Origin: Planococcus soli
GTDB lineage: Bacteria > Bacillota > Bacilli > Bacillales_A > Planococcaceae
Length of the DNA: 64,000 nucleotides
Reading direction: 5' to 3'
Assembly (NCBI RefSeq): GCF_016881065.1
Contig: NZ_WXYN01000007.1
Span: forward strand, 62,001-126,000
This document shows, one piece after another, positions 54,488 to 63,940 of the stretch (position 1 is the stretch's first letter; each line of letters opens with the position of its first letter). The translations under genes and the position numbers were made by a program. The notes below the pieces were generated by a model. The model worked only from the letters and a program-made list of their open reading frames with translations. It had not been told where the DNA came from and did not search any database.

Positions 54488-55789
54488 TTATTTCATCTTT
54501 TTGTCACCAGTTCTGTCGATTTTGTAAGTGAATTCCACTTCTATTTCCTTTCCTGCCGCAATATGGACGCGAAACTCCAACTCGTTCGACTGCTTTAATT
54601 CGTAGTCGTGGCTGGACGACTCCATCTGCCAGATCCGTTCGTGAATTTGATGATTAACCTGGATTCGCACATATTCTGATTTTTGATTTTGCAATTTGTA
54701 GACATGAGTCACATAGTCAAAATGGCCGTGCCGCTCACGTTTTTTCTCCCAGCTTTTGCTGACAATATCAAACGCCTCTCCTATGGCAATAGACACTTTT
54801 TGTTGTGGCGCAGTATGGCTGATGGCATTCTCGCCAATAAATTCCATTTCCCCATCACGGTCCTGCTCATAAACTTTGAAAACCCCTTTAGGCAAAGCAA
54901 TCCCAAGTTGGTTGTCTTCAGTATTGTCAAATTCCACGATAACTTTCGCCTGCTGGCTGCCCGGTTCCACTTTATACAGCTTCCTGAAAACCACTTCCTG
55001 TGCTTTTTGGAAACGGATCTGCTTCGTCTGTCCGTGCAACAGGGTTACTGGACGTTCGATGCTGTATGAATGATAATCAGCGAAGCTATGTTCCTGAAAA
55101 GAAGATTCCGGCCTCTCATCTTCGGCAAAAAGCCTCGCTTGTGCATATAATGGATGAGCCTCCACATACCGGTTCACCTTGCCGGAAGCCAGTTTGAGGC
55201 GGCTGTCAAAAAAACTTATGCCGCTGTTATTCGACAGCTGGACCCAGCCCAAGAGGCTTAACTGGGATCCGCGGATTTCTGCGACATAACTTGCCCGCCA
55301 TTCCAACCCATTAGTCAAATAAGAAATTTTTGCTTCCAGGTCCGTTTCGATGGGAGCTGTTTTCCATACCAAGGCCGGTTTCGTCAATATCCCTTCCGGC
55401 AACGAAGGAAGAATCAGCTCGCCAATCGGATCTATGACCACTTCTTTCGTATCGACGCGTTCACCGATGATACTCCCAGAAACACTGAGCAAACGGATCT
55501 GCATTTCTTCATCAAGCTCCGCATTTCTTACAGTAATAACCTCATCAATGTATTTTTCCAAGAGCTTTTCTTTGCTGATCAAGTCATAATTATGGCTTTG
55601 TTCCAGTACATGAAGACCATCGACCAAGACGGATTCCGCTTCAATCCCTGCAGCGACATCCATAAACTGCACTTCAGTTGTTTCTTTGTTCTGTGGAATC
55701 ATTCGCGTCTCTTTGACCAACCCGAACCCATCATTGTAGATTGTTAAACTTGAAGATGTCTGCTGTTGGCGTGTTGATTGAAATTTCAT
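54488..55789 (-). CDS. DUF4139-type protein of unknown function
   Basis: This 433-residue, beta-rich soluble protein resembles DUF4139 proteins, with SLTIYNDGFGLVKETR at the start, a YLTNGLEWRASYVAEI stretch in the middle and a C-terminal immunoglobulin-like part. It has no signal peptide. ATG at 55789 has AAAGGAGAG upstream. It is the third gene after the carboxylesterase and the 76-residue protein (56-nt gap). No enzyme motif is recognised. Confidence 0.8.
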   Translation of the reverse strand: MKFQSTRQQQTSSSLTIYNDGFGLVKETRMIPQNKETTEVQFMDVAAGIEAESVLVDGLHVLEQSHNYDLISKEKLLEKYIDEVITVRNAELDEEMQIRLLSVSGSIIGERVDTKEVVIDPIGELILPSLPEGILTKPALVWKTAPIETDLEAKISYLTNGLEWRASYVAEIRGSQLSLLGWVQLSNNSGISFFDSRLKLASGKVNRYVEAHPLYAQARLFAEDERPESSFQEHSFADYHSYSIERPVTLLHGQTKQIRFQKAQEVVFRKLYKVEPGSQQAKVIVEFDNTEDNQLGIALPKGVFKVYEQDRDGEMEFIGENAISHTAPQQKVSIAIGEAFDIVSKSWEKKRERHGHFDYVTHVYKLQNQKSEYVRIQVNHQIHERIWQMESSSHDYELKQSNELEFRVHIAAGKEIEVEFTYKIDRTGDKKMK

Positions 55790-55845
55790 ACGGATCTCTC
55801 CTTTTCTCCAGATCTTATCTGCCTGTTTGAAATCCAACCTTAAGT

Positions 55846-56076
55846 TCAGCTTGTTGGCCGGTCAAAGTACTGCTGGAGATAAGCAATCGTATCCAGACGG
55901 CACCTTTCTGATAACGGGGACTTTTTCGGATGTACCAGATCCCCATAAAGCAGCTCTTCTAAAAATCGTAATTCTCCATCATGCCGCCGATTTTTCTGCT
56001 GATCATAAACCTCAACTTTTATGTAAATTGCCGTTCCTTGTTCAATAAAATCGGTGACAGTAATTCGGCATTTCAT
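55846..56076 (-). CDS. Small protein of unknown function
   Basis: This 76-residue protein (MKCRITVTDFIEQ start) has a beta-strand N-terminal half, a charged middle and an ELRFLEELLYGDL helix. It is soluble. ATG at 56076 has GGGGATAAAC upstream. It lies between the carboxylesterase (31 nt) and DUF4139 genes on the same strand. No family is recognised. Confidence 0.68.
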   Translation of the reverse strand: MKCRITVTDFIEQGTAIYIKVEVYDQQKNRRHDGELRFLEELLYGDLVHPKKSPLSERCRLDTIAYLQQYFDRPTS

Positions 56077-56107
56077 GTTTATCCCCGCCGTTTCCCAGTT
56101 TCTGCTG

Positions 56108-57607
56108 CTACCGGATGCTTTCCAGATGCACCATAAGGTTTTCCCAATCTTTCCGCTCTTCACTGTTGGGATCATGAACAAGCACATTTTCGCGGTTGAA
56201 TATCATGACTGGCCGATGTTCGAGATTATATGATCCCCACTCAGGAAGCTTAGGCGTGTTTGGATTGCCGCTTCGGGCAAAACGAATCCAGGCATGGTGC
56301 ATTTCTTCCGCCAGCTTCTTTCGTTCCTTTAGGTTTCCGGTTAACCTTTCTGTACCTGCTCTTGAAAGAGTATTCCAAACAAACGGAAGTTCAAGGCTGT
56401 GGCAGGCTTTCAGCTCTCCATTAAAAACAGGAGTTTCCCAGTCGAACCGGTACATCCATACTGGAGCCTCTTGCTTGACCTGCAGCTCTGCCAGTTTTAA
56501 AGCCGGAGATGTAAACAGGCTCATCGTCATCAGTTTGTCGAAGATCCCCTGATTCAGTTCTTCTCCATCAATCAGATTCCGGGAAATCTCCAGCCAGTTA
56601 AGGCCGAATACGCGTTCAAAAATGGAAGAGATTTCTTCCGGGTCGTTTTGTTTCCAACGAGGGTCAAAAAAGCTGAAAAGCCGGTACTCATCTTTATTCG
56701 TGCCAATCAGCACCGGAATCTCTTTCATTGCCCCTTCGGCTATCGCTTGTTCTGGATGAACAGGAAGCAGGCCGCCTTCTATCACTGGAACCAGGCTCAT
56801 GGCTGGCAATAATGCGGCAGTATCCACTAATTGCTGAGCCGGAATCCGTCTGATTTTGTCCACTTCACCATGTCCAATTTTCAGCGCAGCCAAAAGGCGG
56901 CTGCTTACTTTTTCCGCAATAGCGGAACTGAGCACATTAGCTGCTGCGCCGCTTTGCAGAATTGCCTGATGGAACAGCCCTTTCGCTTTTGGAACCGCCA
57001 TTAATACACCAATGCTCATCGCTCCGGCAGATTCACCGAAAACCGTTACACGCTCCGGATCTCCGCCAAATCTTTCGATGTTGTCCTGTACCCATTGAAG
57101 AGCTGAAATCTGATCAAGAATGCCGCAATTGCAGGACCCTGAAAAATCATCGCCTCCCACACCACCCAGATGCAGAAAACCTAATGCGCCCAAGCGGTAA
57201 TTGAATGTCACAACGACAACATCCCCTTCTGACGAAAAAGAACGGCCATCAAAGGTTTGGCTGGAACCTGTTCCAGCGGTAAAAGCACCGCCATGAATCC
57301 ATACCATGACTGGACGGCGTCTTTTGTCTGCTGCAGGTGACCAGACATTCAAGTAGAGGCAGTCTTCACTTGTATTGTCTGTCTGATTCCCTAAAAATCC
57401 CATAATTTCACTGGAGGCTTGCATAGCAGACGGACCGAATAAAGTTGCCTCACGCACTTCTCCCCATGGCTCAGGAGGCTGCGGGGCTCGAAAACGCAGA
57501 TCGCCAATGGGCGGCTTAGCATAAGGAATGCCTTTCCAAACGGTTACGTTGCCCTTCTTCTCTCCGCTCAGCTTTCCGTATATACTTTTAACGATGGTTC
57601 CTGTCAT
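56108..57607 (-). CDS. Type B carboxylesterase (para-nitrobenzyl esterase-like)
   Basis: This 499-residue alpha/beta-hydrolase of the cholinesterase family has GIPYAKPP at the N-terminus, SEDCLYLNVW near 80-90, oxyanion HGGAF and the nucleophile in FGESAGAMS. Acid and base lie in GTNKDEYRLF and KACHSLELPF. It resembles B. subtilis PnbA, a cytosolic esterase of broad specificity. There is no signal peptide. A GGAGAG site precedes the ATG. Confidence 0.92.
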   Translation of the reverse strand: MTGTIVKSIYGKLSGEKKGNVTVWKGIPYAKPPIGDLRFRAPQPPEPWGEVREATLFGPSAMQASSEIMGFLGNQTDNTSEDCLYLNVWSPAADKRRRPVMVWIHGGAFTAGTGSSQTFDGRSFSSEGDVVVVTFNYRLGALGFLHLGGVGGDDFSGSCNCGILDQISALQWVQDNIERFGGDPERVTVFGESAGAMSIGVLMAVPKAKGLFHQAILQSGAAANVLSSAIAEKVSSRLLAALKIGHGEVDKIRRIPAQQLVDTAALLPAMSLVPVIEGGLLPVHPEQAIAEGAMKEIPVLIGTNKDEYRLFSFFDPRWKQNDPEEISSIFERVFGLNWLEISRNLIDGEELNQGIFDKLMTMSLFTSPALKLAELQVKQEAPVWMYRFDWETPVFNGELKACHSLELPFVWNTLSRAGTERLTGNLKERKKLAEEMHHAWIRFARSGNPNTPKLPEWGSYNLEHRPVMIFNRENVLVHDPNSEERKDWENLMVHLESIR

Positions 57608-57733
57608 AGTTTTCTCTCCTTACTGATGATGCTTTGTCCCCTACATTCTACCATTCATCCTTATAAATAGCCTTGTTTTATCTGATTATTGAGTATAATT
57701 AAAAACGTTTTCTCACCCGCCATATGTGAACAC

Positions 57734-57764
57734 AAAAAAGACCCGGAGCTTTGCCCGGGTCTTT
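57734..57764 (-). terminator. fhs terminator
   Basis: AAAGACCCGG and CCGGGTCTTT form a 10-bp stem; on the minus strand a TTTTTT run follows. It lies just after the fhs stop codon. Confidence 0.9.
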
Positions 57765-57769
57765 CATTT

Positions 57770-59434
57770 TTAAAATAAACCGATGGCTTTGCCATCATCT
57801 GCAACGTCCATATTCAGAGCGGCAGGCTGTTTCGGAAGACCCGGCATGGTCATGATGTCACCTGTCAGGCAGACCAAAAATCCTGCTCCCAGCTTCGGCA
57901 TGATTTCCCGGATCGTAATGATAAACCCTTCGGGACGGCCAAGCAGTTTTGGCTGATCCGATAACGAATACTGGGTTTTCGCCATGCAGATCGGCAAAGA
58001 ATCCCATCCGTACTTCTTCAATTCGACCAATTGTTTTTGCGCGAGGTCCGATAATTGAATATCGGCTCCCCCATATACTTTTTGGACAATCGCACGAAGC
58101 TTGTCTTCAATTTCATCGTCTTCCTTGTACAAGTGCTGGAAATCTGTCGGGCGCTGCAATTCCTGCTTGACCAATTTGGCCAAGGCAATTCCGCCTTGCC
58201 CGCCTTTCTCCCAGACTTCCGTCATGGCAATGGCAACTCCTTCTGCCTCCGCCCAGTCCAGAACGACTGCTAATTCCGATTCACTGTCCCCCGCAAAACG
58301 ATTCAACGCGACAACCGGCTCAATGCCAAATTGACGGATGGTGTCCACATGCTTTTCTAAGTTAACCATTCCCTGTTTCACCGCATGGGCATTTTCTTCA
58401 GCCAATAGATTTTTTGCAATACCGCCATGCATTTTCAGCGCACGGACCGTCGCTACAATGACAACCGCATCGGGATGGAACCCACCTTTTCGCGACTTGA
58501 TGTGCATAAACTTCTCTGCACCTAGATCTGCTCCGAACCCGGCTTCTGTTACGACAATATCTGCCAGCCTTCTTGCTGTGTTCGTCGCAATCAACGAGTT
58601 GCAGCCATGGGCTATGTTTGCGAACGGGCCGCCATGAATGATGGCAGGAGTTCCTTCGATCGTCTGAACCAGATTGGGCTTAAACGCTTCTTTCAGCAAT
58701 AACGTCAAAGCACCTTCCACTCCAAGGTCCCTTACCGTGATCGGCTCCCTGTTGTACGTGTAGCCAATGACCATCTGTGCCAATCGCTCTTTTAAATCCG
58801 ATAAAGAAGTCGCTAAACAAAGAACCGCCATAATTTCTGAAGCTACGGTAATGTCGAAACCGTCCTGGCGAGGAATTCCCTGTCCAGGGCCGCCAAGACC
58901 AATTGTTACTTGCCGCAGCGCGCGGTCATTGATATCGAGCGCGCGCTTCCATGTGATGCGGCGCGGATCGATATTCAAGAGATTTCCTTGGTGGAGATGA
59001 TTATCAATCAACGCAGCCAAAGCGTTGTTCGCTGAAGTAATAGCGTGTATATCCCCTGTAAAATGAAGATTGATATCTTCCATTGGCAAGACTTGTGCAA
59101 ATCCGCCGCCAGTGGCTCCGCCTTTTACGCCCATGACTGGACCCAAAGATGGTTCGCGGAGCGCAACTGCGACCGATTCATCTAATTGTTTAAATGCATC
59201 TGCTAATCCTACTGTAACGGTAGACTTTCCTTCTCCGGCAGGAGTGGGGCTGATAGCTGTAACCAGCACCACTTGTCCCATTTTTTGAACAGGCGGCAAT
59301 CGATCAACATTAATTTTTGCTTTATAGTTTCCGTACAATTCCAAGGCTTCTTTAGAGATGCCTGCCTGTTCTGCAATTTCCAAAATCGGCAGGATCGTCG
59401 CTTTACTCGCAATTGATAAATCCGTAAACGCCAT
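57770..59434 (-). CDS. fhs: Formate-tetrahydrofolate ligase
   Basis: This 554-residue enzyme has the P-loop TPAGEGKST near residues 63-71 and the Fhs blocks [20 protein letters not shown] and LNRFAGDSE. It makes 10-formyl-THF from formate, ATP and THF. Length is standard. ATG at 59434 is preferred, since the TTG 21 nt earlier has no ribosome site. It is monocistronic. Confidence 0.96.
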   Translation of the reverse strand: MAFTDLSIASKATILPILEIAEQAGISKEALELYGNYKAKINVDRLPPVQKMGQVVLVTAISPTPAGEGKSTVTVGLADAFKQLDESVAVALREPSLGPVMGVKGGATGGGFAQVLPMEDINLHFTGDIHAITSANNALAALIDNHLHQGNLLNIDPRRITWKRALDINDRALRQVTIGLGGPGQGIPRQDGFDITVASEIMAVLCLATSLSDLKERLAQMVIGYTYNREPITVRDLGVEGALTLLLKEAFKPNLVQTIEGTPAIIHGGPFANIAHGCNSLIATNTARRLADIVVTEAGFGADLGAEKFMHIKSRKGGFHPDAVVIVATVRALKMHGGIAKNLLAEENAHAVKQGMVNLEKHVDTIRQFGIEPVVALNRFAGDSESELAVVLDWAEAEGVAIAMTEVWEKGGQGGIALAKLVKQELQRPTDFQHLYKEDDEIEDKLRAIVQKVYGGADIQLSDLAQKQLVELKKYGWDSLPICMAKTQYSLSDQPKLLGRPEGFIITIREIMPKLGAGFLVCLTGDIMTMPGLPKQPAALNMDVADDGKAIGLF

Positions 59435-59490
59435 GAATAGAATCCCAACTTTCAATTTTTTTTATTCAGTATAACCTGTTTTTGCTAAAA

Positions 59491-59534
59491 TAAAAAATAA
59501 CCGCCTCCCTAAATTTCCGAGAGGCGGTTATTTT
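59491..59534 (-). terminator. tatA-tatC terminator
   Basis: AAAATAACCGCCTC and GAGGCGGTTATTTT form a 14-bp stem; the T-run on the minus strand ends the tat transcript. A small hairpin GCATTG/CAATGC lies between it and tatA (59568-59588). Confidence 0.9.
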
Positions 59535-59618
59535 CACTGACGTAAGGACATCCTTCCAGTTGACTGCATTGCCCCGAAGCAATGCTAGAAGATTATTCTT
59601 ACGCAACCAGAGTCTATT

Positions 59619-59834
59619 TTATTTTTTTGTAAGATCGGTTTGTTTTTCTTTGTTCTGCTTTTCTTCCAACTCAAATTCTGACGTCACGTCGTCCATCACT
59701 TCTTTTGTCGAGTTTTTGAACTCTTTCAAAGTTTGGCCTACCGCTCGCCCTAATTGCGGCAATTTAGCTGGCCCGAAGATGATCAACGCGATAATCAGGA
59801 TTAAGATTAGTCCCGGCACACCGATATTCGGCAT
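59619..59834 (-). CDS. tatA: Sec-independent translocase subunit TatA
   Basis: This 71-residue protein has the TatA layout: a short N-terminal transmembrane helix, the [14 protein letters not shown] hinge, an amphipathic helix and an acidic/basic tail. TatA forms the pore for folded proteins with a twin-arginine signal. ATG at 59834 has an AAAGGAGGGA site; an earlier in-frame start inside tatC lacks one. It follows tatC by 37 nt. Confidence 0.95.
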   Translation of the reverse strand: MPNIGVPGLILILIIALIIFGPAKLPQLGRAVGQTLKEFKNSTKEVMDDVTSEFELEEKQNKEKQTDLTKK

Positions 59835-59871
59835 AATAAATCCCTCCTTTACTGTATTCTGGATGCCATTT

Positions 59872-60609
59872 TCATTTAAGCTCTTTTTCAAGCCGTTGAT
59901 TCGACCTTCTTAAAGTGATGCTGGAAACCACAATGCTGATCTCAAACAAGACGAATAATGGGATGATGATCAAGACGTCCGACAGGAAATCCGGAGGCGA
60001 AATCAATACACCGATCACTACCAGCACAAAATAAGCGATTTTCCTCATTTTCCGCAAAGATGCGGGCGTAACAATTCCCAACTTGGTCAGGAACATGATG
60101 ACAACCGGCATTTCAAAAACGATTCCCACTGGAATGATGAGGTTGAACATAAATGTGAAATACTGGCTCATCCCATATGTCTCGGTTGCGCCAATTGATT
60201 GATTGATATCAGACATGAAATTCAGCATCATCGGAAATAGGATAAAGTAACTGAAACTAACTCCTGCAAAAAACAAGAAGAATGACACTGGGATGAATAA
60301 AAACGTTCCTTTCGCTTCATTCTCTGATAAGCCTGGTTTCACAAATAGCCAAATTTGATGCAAAAGCACCGGCAAAGTGATCAAAATGGCCAACAACAAA
60401 GCACATTTAAAGTAAATCATGATGCCATCGGTAAAGCCGAAGACATTCCAATCGACATTGACTGCCGTTGGCTGCATCTTGATGAAGTTTAGAATTTTTG
60501 CTGCTATGGCAAATCCGATGCCCAAAGAAACGGTAAATGCAACAGCGATTACAATAAGCCGCTTTCTTAACTCTGTCAAATGCTCGACAAGAGTAAATTC
60601 TTGTTCCAT
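59872..60609 (-). CDS. tatC: Sec-independent translocase subunit TatC
   Basis: This 245-residue protein has six transmembrane helices and the conserved start [10 protein letters not shown], plus [16 protein letters not shown] in the centre. TatC recognises twin-arginine signals. With tatA it makes a minimal Gram-positive TatAC system. The divergent gene pair at 61307-63811 encodes an obvious twin-arginine substrate, about 0.7 kb away. Confidence 0.95.
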   Translation of the reverse strand: MEQEFTLVEHLTELRKRLIVIAVAFTVSLGIGFAIAAKILNFIKMQPTAVNVDWNVFGFTDGIMIYFKCALLLAILITLPVLLHQIWLFVKPGLSENEAKGTFLFIPVSFFLFFAGVSFSYFILFPMMLNFMSDINQSIGATETYGMSQYFTFMFNLIIPVGIVFEMPVVIMFLTKLGIVTPASLRKMRKIAYFVLVVIGVLISPPDFLSDVLIIIPLFVLFEISIVVSSITLRRSNQRLEKELK

Positions 60610-60822
60610 ATTCCTTAACCACCCATTTTGTGAACTTCAGGAATCCTCTGCAGGAAACCTTGGCAAAACTGCCCTCATTCCAACAAAGTTTCTCTTTCTA
60701 TCTGTGAAACTTTATTAAAATAGTGATTGACGTTTCTTTCCACTTGTTATTATACTCTTCATAAACGATTTGTAAATCATATATTTATGGTTATCGAATT
60801 TTTATCGAGGCAGGTGAATTAC

Positions 60823-61077
60823 ATGACGAAATATAACGATGAAGAATTGAGGATGATCAATCAATTGCTCTTAGCCATCTTCTTGGTAGGAGACTTTGCT
60901 TATTTTCTTTTCCTGAATAATGCCGTATTCCCCTGGTTTGCTTTAGCAGGAGCTTCAGTCGGTTTAGCCATTATTGTCCTATGCTGGACAGGGACGAAAT
61001 ACCTCCTGTTCAATATCAGTTTGGTCTTGGCAACAGTGGTCTTTTCATTGGCTTTCAACTGGGGAGCAATTTTTTAA
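60823..61077 (+). CDS. Small membrane protein of unknown function
   Basis: This 84-residue protein has a charged N-terminal 12 residues, then three hydrophobic segments. ATG at 60823 follows GGCAGGTG; longer in-frame starts lack sites. No family is recognised. It lies between the divergent tat genes and the Tat-exported oxidoreductase, and has its own terminator. Confidence 0.72.
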   Translation: MTKYNDEELRMINQLLLAIFLVGDFAYFLFLNNAVFPWFALAGASVGLAIIVLCWTGTKYLLFNISLVLATVVFSLAFNWGAIF

Positions 61078-61086
61078 TTCGAATCC

Positions 61087-61122
61087 AAAAGAAGATTCCT
61101 TGCTTATAGGAATCTTCTTTTT
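61087..61122 (+). terminator. Terminator of the small membrane protein gene
   Basis: AAAAGAAGATTCCT and AGGAATCTTCTTTT form a 14-bp stem with a 7-nt loop and T-run. Confidence 0.9.
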
Positions 61123-61306
61123 CAATTTTATCATAACCTAAAGTATATATATTCATGGATAAATAAGTATTATTCTTAACGCATCCATCGGCGTATAATT
61201 TTAATTTGTGTGTATGGGATCATTATTCTTATCTAAGAAAAAATACCAGGACAAGGTTCTAAATAGAGTTTTCTCGCTTTACTTTGAAGAAATTGGAGGT
61301 TTTATC

Positions 61307-62068
61307 ATGGCAGACAACAATACACAAGCTGGCAAAAAAGGAACAACGAGACGCGATTTCTTAAAAAATTCCGGGCTGACAGTCGGAGGAGTTGTTTTAG
61401 GAGGGGCGATCGGAAGCTTGTTCGGCGTTAACAACACGACGACAACGCAAGAAACTGCACCCGCTGCACCGGCATTGACCGTAAATCCCGCAGCAGCATT
61501 AATGTTCTTTACGCCCGACCAATATCAATTGACCCAGGCAGCTGCTGAACGCATTTATCCAAAAGACGACAACGGACCAGGCGCCATGGAATTGAACGCC
61601 GCCATTTATATCGACCATCAACTGGCTGGAGCTTGGGGCATCAACTCCAAAGAATATATGGCCGGACCGTTTTACAAAGCGGAAGAAACCCAAGGCAGCC
61701 AAATCCGTATTTTGCGCAAAGACCTTTTCACCATGGGATTGGCAGCCTTAAATACTCACAGCAATAAAACGTTCCAAGCAAACTTCGTCGACCTCGAAGC
61801 CGAGCAGCAAGACGAGATATTGACAGCTTTCAGCGAAGACAAGGCACCTGAAATTTCAAAGGTGCGTTCAAGCATCTTCTTCAGCCTGCTGCGCACTTTG
61901 ACGATTGAAGGCGTCTACGCCGATCCACTATATGGCGGCAACAAAGATATGCAGGGATGGGCAATGCGTAAATACCCAGGCACTCGCTTAAGCTTTGCAC
62001 AAGAAATCCAAAACAGCGATTTCGTTCAATTGGACCCAGAGAGCCTTACGAGCCACATGGGCCATTAA
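61307..62068 (+). CDS. Gluconate 2-dehydrogenase subunit 3 family protein, Tat signal
   Basis: This 253-residue protein starts with a twin-arginine signal, TTRRDFLKNSGLTVGG (arginines 15-16). The family domain follows, with TAAERIYPKDDNGPGAMELN-like blocks near residues 85-105. Subunit 3 is a small companion that carries the catalytic flavoprotein through the Tat pore and stabilises it. ATG at 61307 has TTGGAGG upstream. It is 21 nt before the GMC oxidoreductase gene. Confidence 0.92.
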   Translation: MADNNTQAGKKGTTRRDFLKNSGLTVGGVVLGGAIGSLFGVNNTTTTQETAPAAPALTVNPAAALMFFTPDQYQLTQAAAERIYPKDDNGPGAMELNAAIYIDHQLAGAWGINSKEYMAGPFYKAEETQGSQIRILRKDLFTMGLAALNTHSNKTFQANFVDLEAEQQDEILTAFSEDKAPEISKVRSSIFFSLLRTLTIEGVYADPLYGGNKDMQGWAMRKYPGTRLSFAQEIQNSDFVQLDPESLTSHMGH

Positions 62069-62089
62069 TGACAGGAAGGATTGATAAAT

Positions 62090-63811
62090 ATGGCTACAAA
62101 ATTACCTAAAGTACCCGTCGTTGTTGTCGGCATGGGCTGGGCAGGCGGCATTGTTTCAGCTGAACTGACCAAAGCAGGCATATCCGTTGTCGGACTCGAA
62201 CGCGGCAAAGATAGAAACACCAGCGATTATATGATGGCTCACGATGAATTGCGTTACCAGCACCGTGAGGAATTGATGCAGGATCTATCCAAAGAAACCA
62301 TCACAAGCCGTAATGACGAAAAGACTCGCGCCCTTCCAATGCGCGATTATGGCACTTTCATCGTCGGAGATGGCGTTGGCGGAGCCGGAAGCCACTGGAA
62401 CGGACAAACTTATCGTTTCCTTCCATATGATTTCGAAATCAAAACCATGACTGAAGAACGTTACGGCCCTGATAAAATCAGCGCGGATATGCCTCTTCAG
62501 GATTGGGGAATCACTTACGACGAAATCGAACCGTATTACGATACATTCGAAAAAATGGCGGGGATTTCCGGTGAAACGGTGGAAGGATTCGGTTATGGCG
62601 TTCGTTCAAACCCTTATCCAACGGGCCCCATGCTGAAGACGCCAATCATGGAATTATTTGAAACAGCTACAAAAAATCTGGGCTACTCTCCTTATATACT
62701 GCCTTCAGGCAATCTTTCCGAAGCTTATGAAAATCCGGATGGCATCTCCCGCGCTGCTTGCCAATACTGTGCATATTGCGAAAACTTCGGTTGCGAATAT
62801 GGCGCTAAAGCTGACCCTGCAGTAACGGTCATCCCTGTCGCTAAACAAACAGGGAACCTGGATCTGCGCACACATTCCAACGTTATCGAAATCTTGAATG
62901 ACGGATCAAAAGCGACCGGCGTCATTTATGTGGACACGATCACCGGTGAGGAATTTGAACAGCCTGCTGAAGTCGTTGTTCTGGCAAGCTATGTGTACAA
63001 CAACGTCCGATTATTGTTAAATGCAGGACTCGGGAAACCATACAACTCAGCAAATCAAACCGGGTCGATCGGCAAAAACTATTGCTATCAGGTCAGTTCA
63101 GCTTCTTCTATGCTGTTCTTTGAAGATAAGGAATTCAATCTTTATGGTGGAGCAGGCGCACTTGGCATCGAGATCCCTGATTTAGTCGGCGATGCATTTG
63201 ATCATTCAGATTTGAACTTCCTTCACGGTGCAGGCATCCGAGTTACCCAATACGGCAACCGTCCGATTGCGAACAATGTGGTTCCTGCTGGCACACCTGC
63301 ATGGGGCGCTGAGTTTAAAGCGGCATCGATCAAATACGCCAACAGCTATTTCCCGGTTAAATCACAGGGAGCCAGCATGCCACACCGCTACAACTACCTG
63401 GATTTGGACCCGGAGTATAAAGATGCATACGGCAAGCCTTTATTGCGCATGACATTCAACTATACAGACCAAGACCGTGAACTGGTGAAATATATATCCA
63501 AGGTTACGCACAAAATCGCGGAAGAAATCGGTGCTGATATCATCCAGACAAACGAAGAACAAGGCGACTTCAACGTCAACAAAGACACCAACACCCATAA
63601 TACAGGCGGCGTTATCATGGGAGCAGATCCTGAAACGTCCGCAGTCAACAGCTATATGCAAATGTGGGATGCTGAAAACGTATTTGTTGTCGGAGCATCC
63701 GCTTTCCCGCACAACAGTGCATTCAACCCAACAGGAACTTTAGGCGCGCTTTCTTACCGTGCAGCCGAAGGCATCCAGCGATTCTTAAAAGATGGCGGTT
63801 CTCTCGTCTGA
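62090..63811 (+). CDS. GMC family oxidoreductase (gluconate/glucose dehydrogenase flavoprotein-like)
   Basis: This 573-residue FAD enzyme has the nucleotide motif VVGMGWAGG near residues 13-21 and the GMC C-terminal end, with HNTGG and AFPHNSAFNPTGT holding the catalytic His/Asn. Four cysteines are spaced C-x2-C-x2-C-x4-C (224, 227, 230, 235), as if to bind an iron-sulfur cluster, known in some bacterial FAD-glucose dehydrogenases. It has no signal and probably rides out with subunit 3. The cytochrome c subunit is not in this operon. ATG at 62090 follows GGAAGG. Confidence 0.92.
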   Translation: MATKLPKVPVVVVGMGWAGGIVSAELTKAGISVVGLERGKDRNTSDYMMAHDELRYQHREELMQDLSKETITSRNDEKTRALPMRDYGTFIVGDGVGGAGSHWNGQTYRFLPYDFEIKTMTEERYGPDKISADMPLQDWGITYDEIEPYYDTFEKMAGISGETVEGFGYGVRSNPYPTGPMLKTPIMELFETATKNLGYSPYILPSGNLSEAYENPDGISRAACQYCAYCENFGCEYGAKADPAVTVIPVAKQTGNLDLRTHSNVIEILNDGSKATGVIYVDTITGEEFEQPAEVVVLASYVYNNVRLLLNAGLGKPYNSANQTGSIGKNYCYQVSSASSMLFFEDKEFNLYGGAGALGIEIPDLVGDAFDHSDLNFLHGAGIRVTQYGNRPIANNVVPAGTPAWGAEFKAASIKYANSYFPVKSQGASMPHRYNYLDLDPEYKDAYGKPLLRMTFNYTDQDRELVKYISKVTHKIAEEIGADIIQTNEEQGDFNVNKDTNTHNTGGVIMGADPETSAVNSYMQMWDAENVFVVGASAFPHNSAFNPTGTLGALSYRAAEGIQRFLKDGGSLV

Positions 63812-63828
63812 TCAATTCAATTTAATTC

Positions 63829-63866
63829 AAAAAGCTGCAGGTTCCATTTGGAACCTGCAGCTTTTT
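63829..63866 (+). terminator. Terminator of the GMC oxidoreductase operon
   Basis: AAAAGCTGCAGGTTCC and its complement form a 16-bp stem with a 4-nt loop and T-run, 18 nt after the stop codon. Confidence 0.93.
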
Positions 63867-63940
63867 GTTTATTGCGGGGCAGGGCTCGAATGTACTACAA
63901 TGTGTTCAGCACAAGAAAGTTTCTAGAGAGGAGAAAGGAC

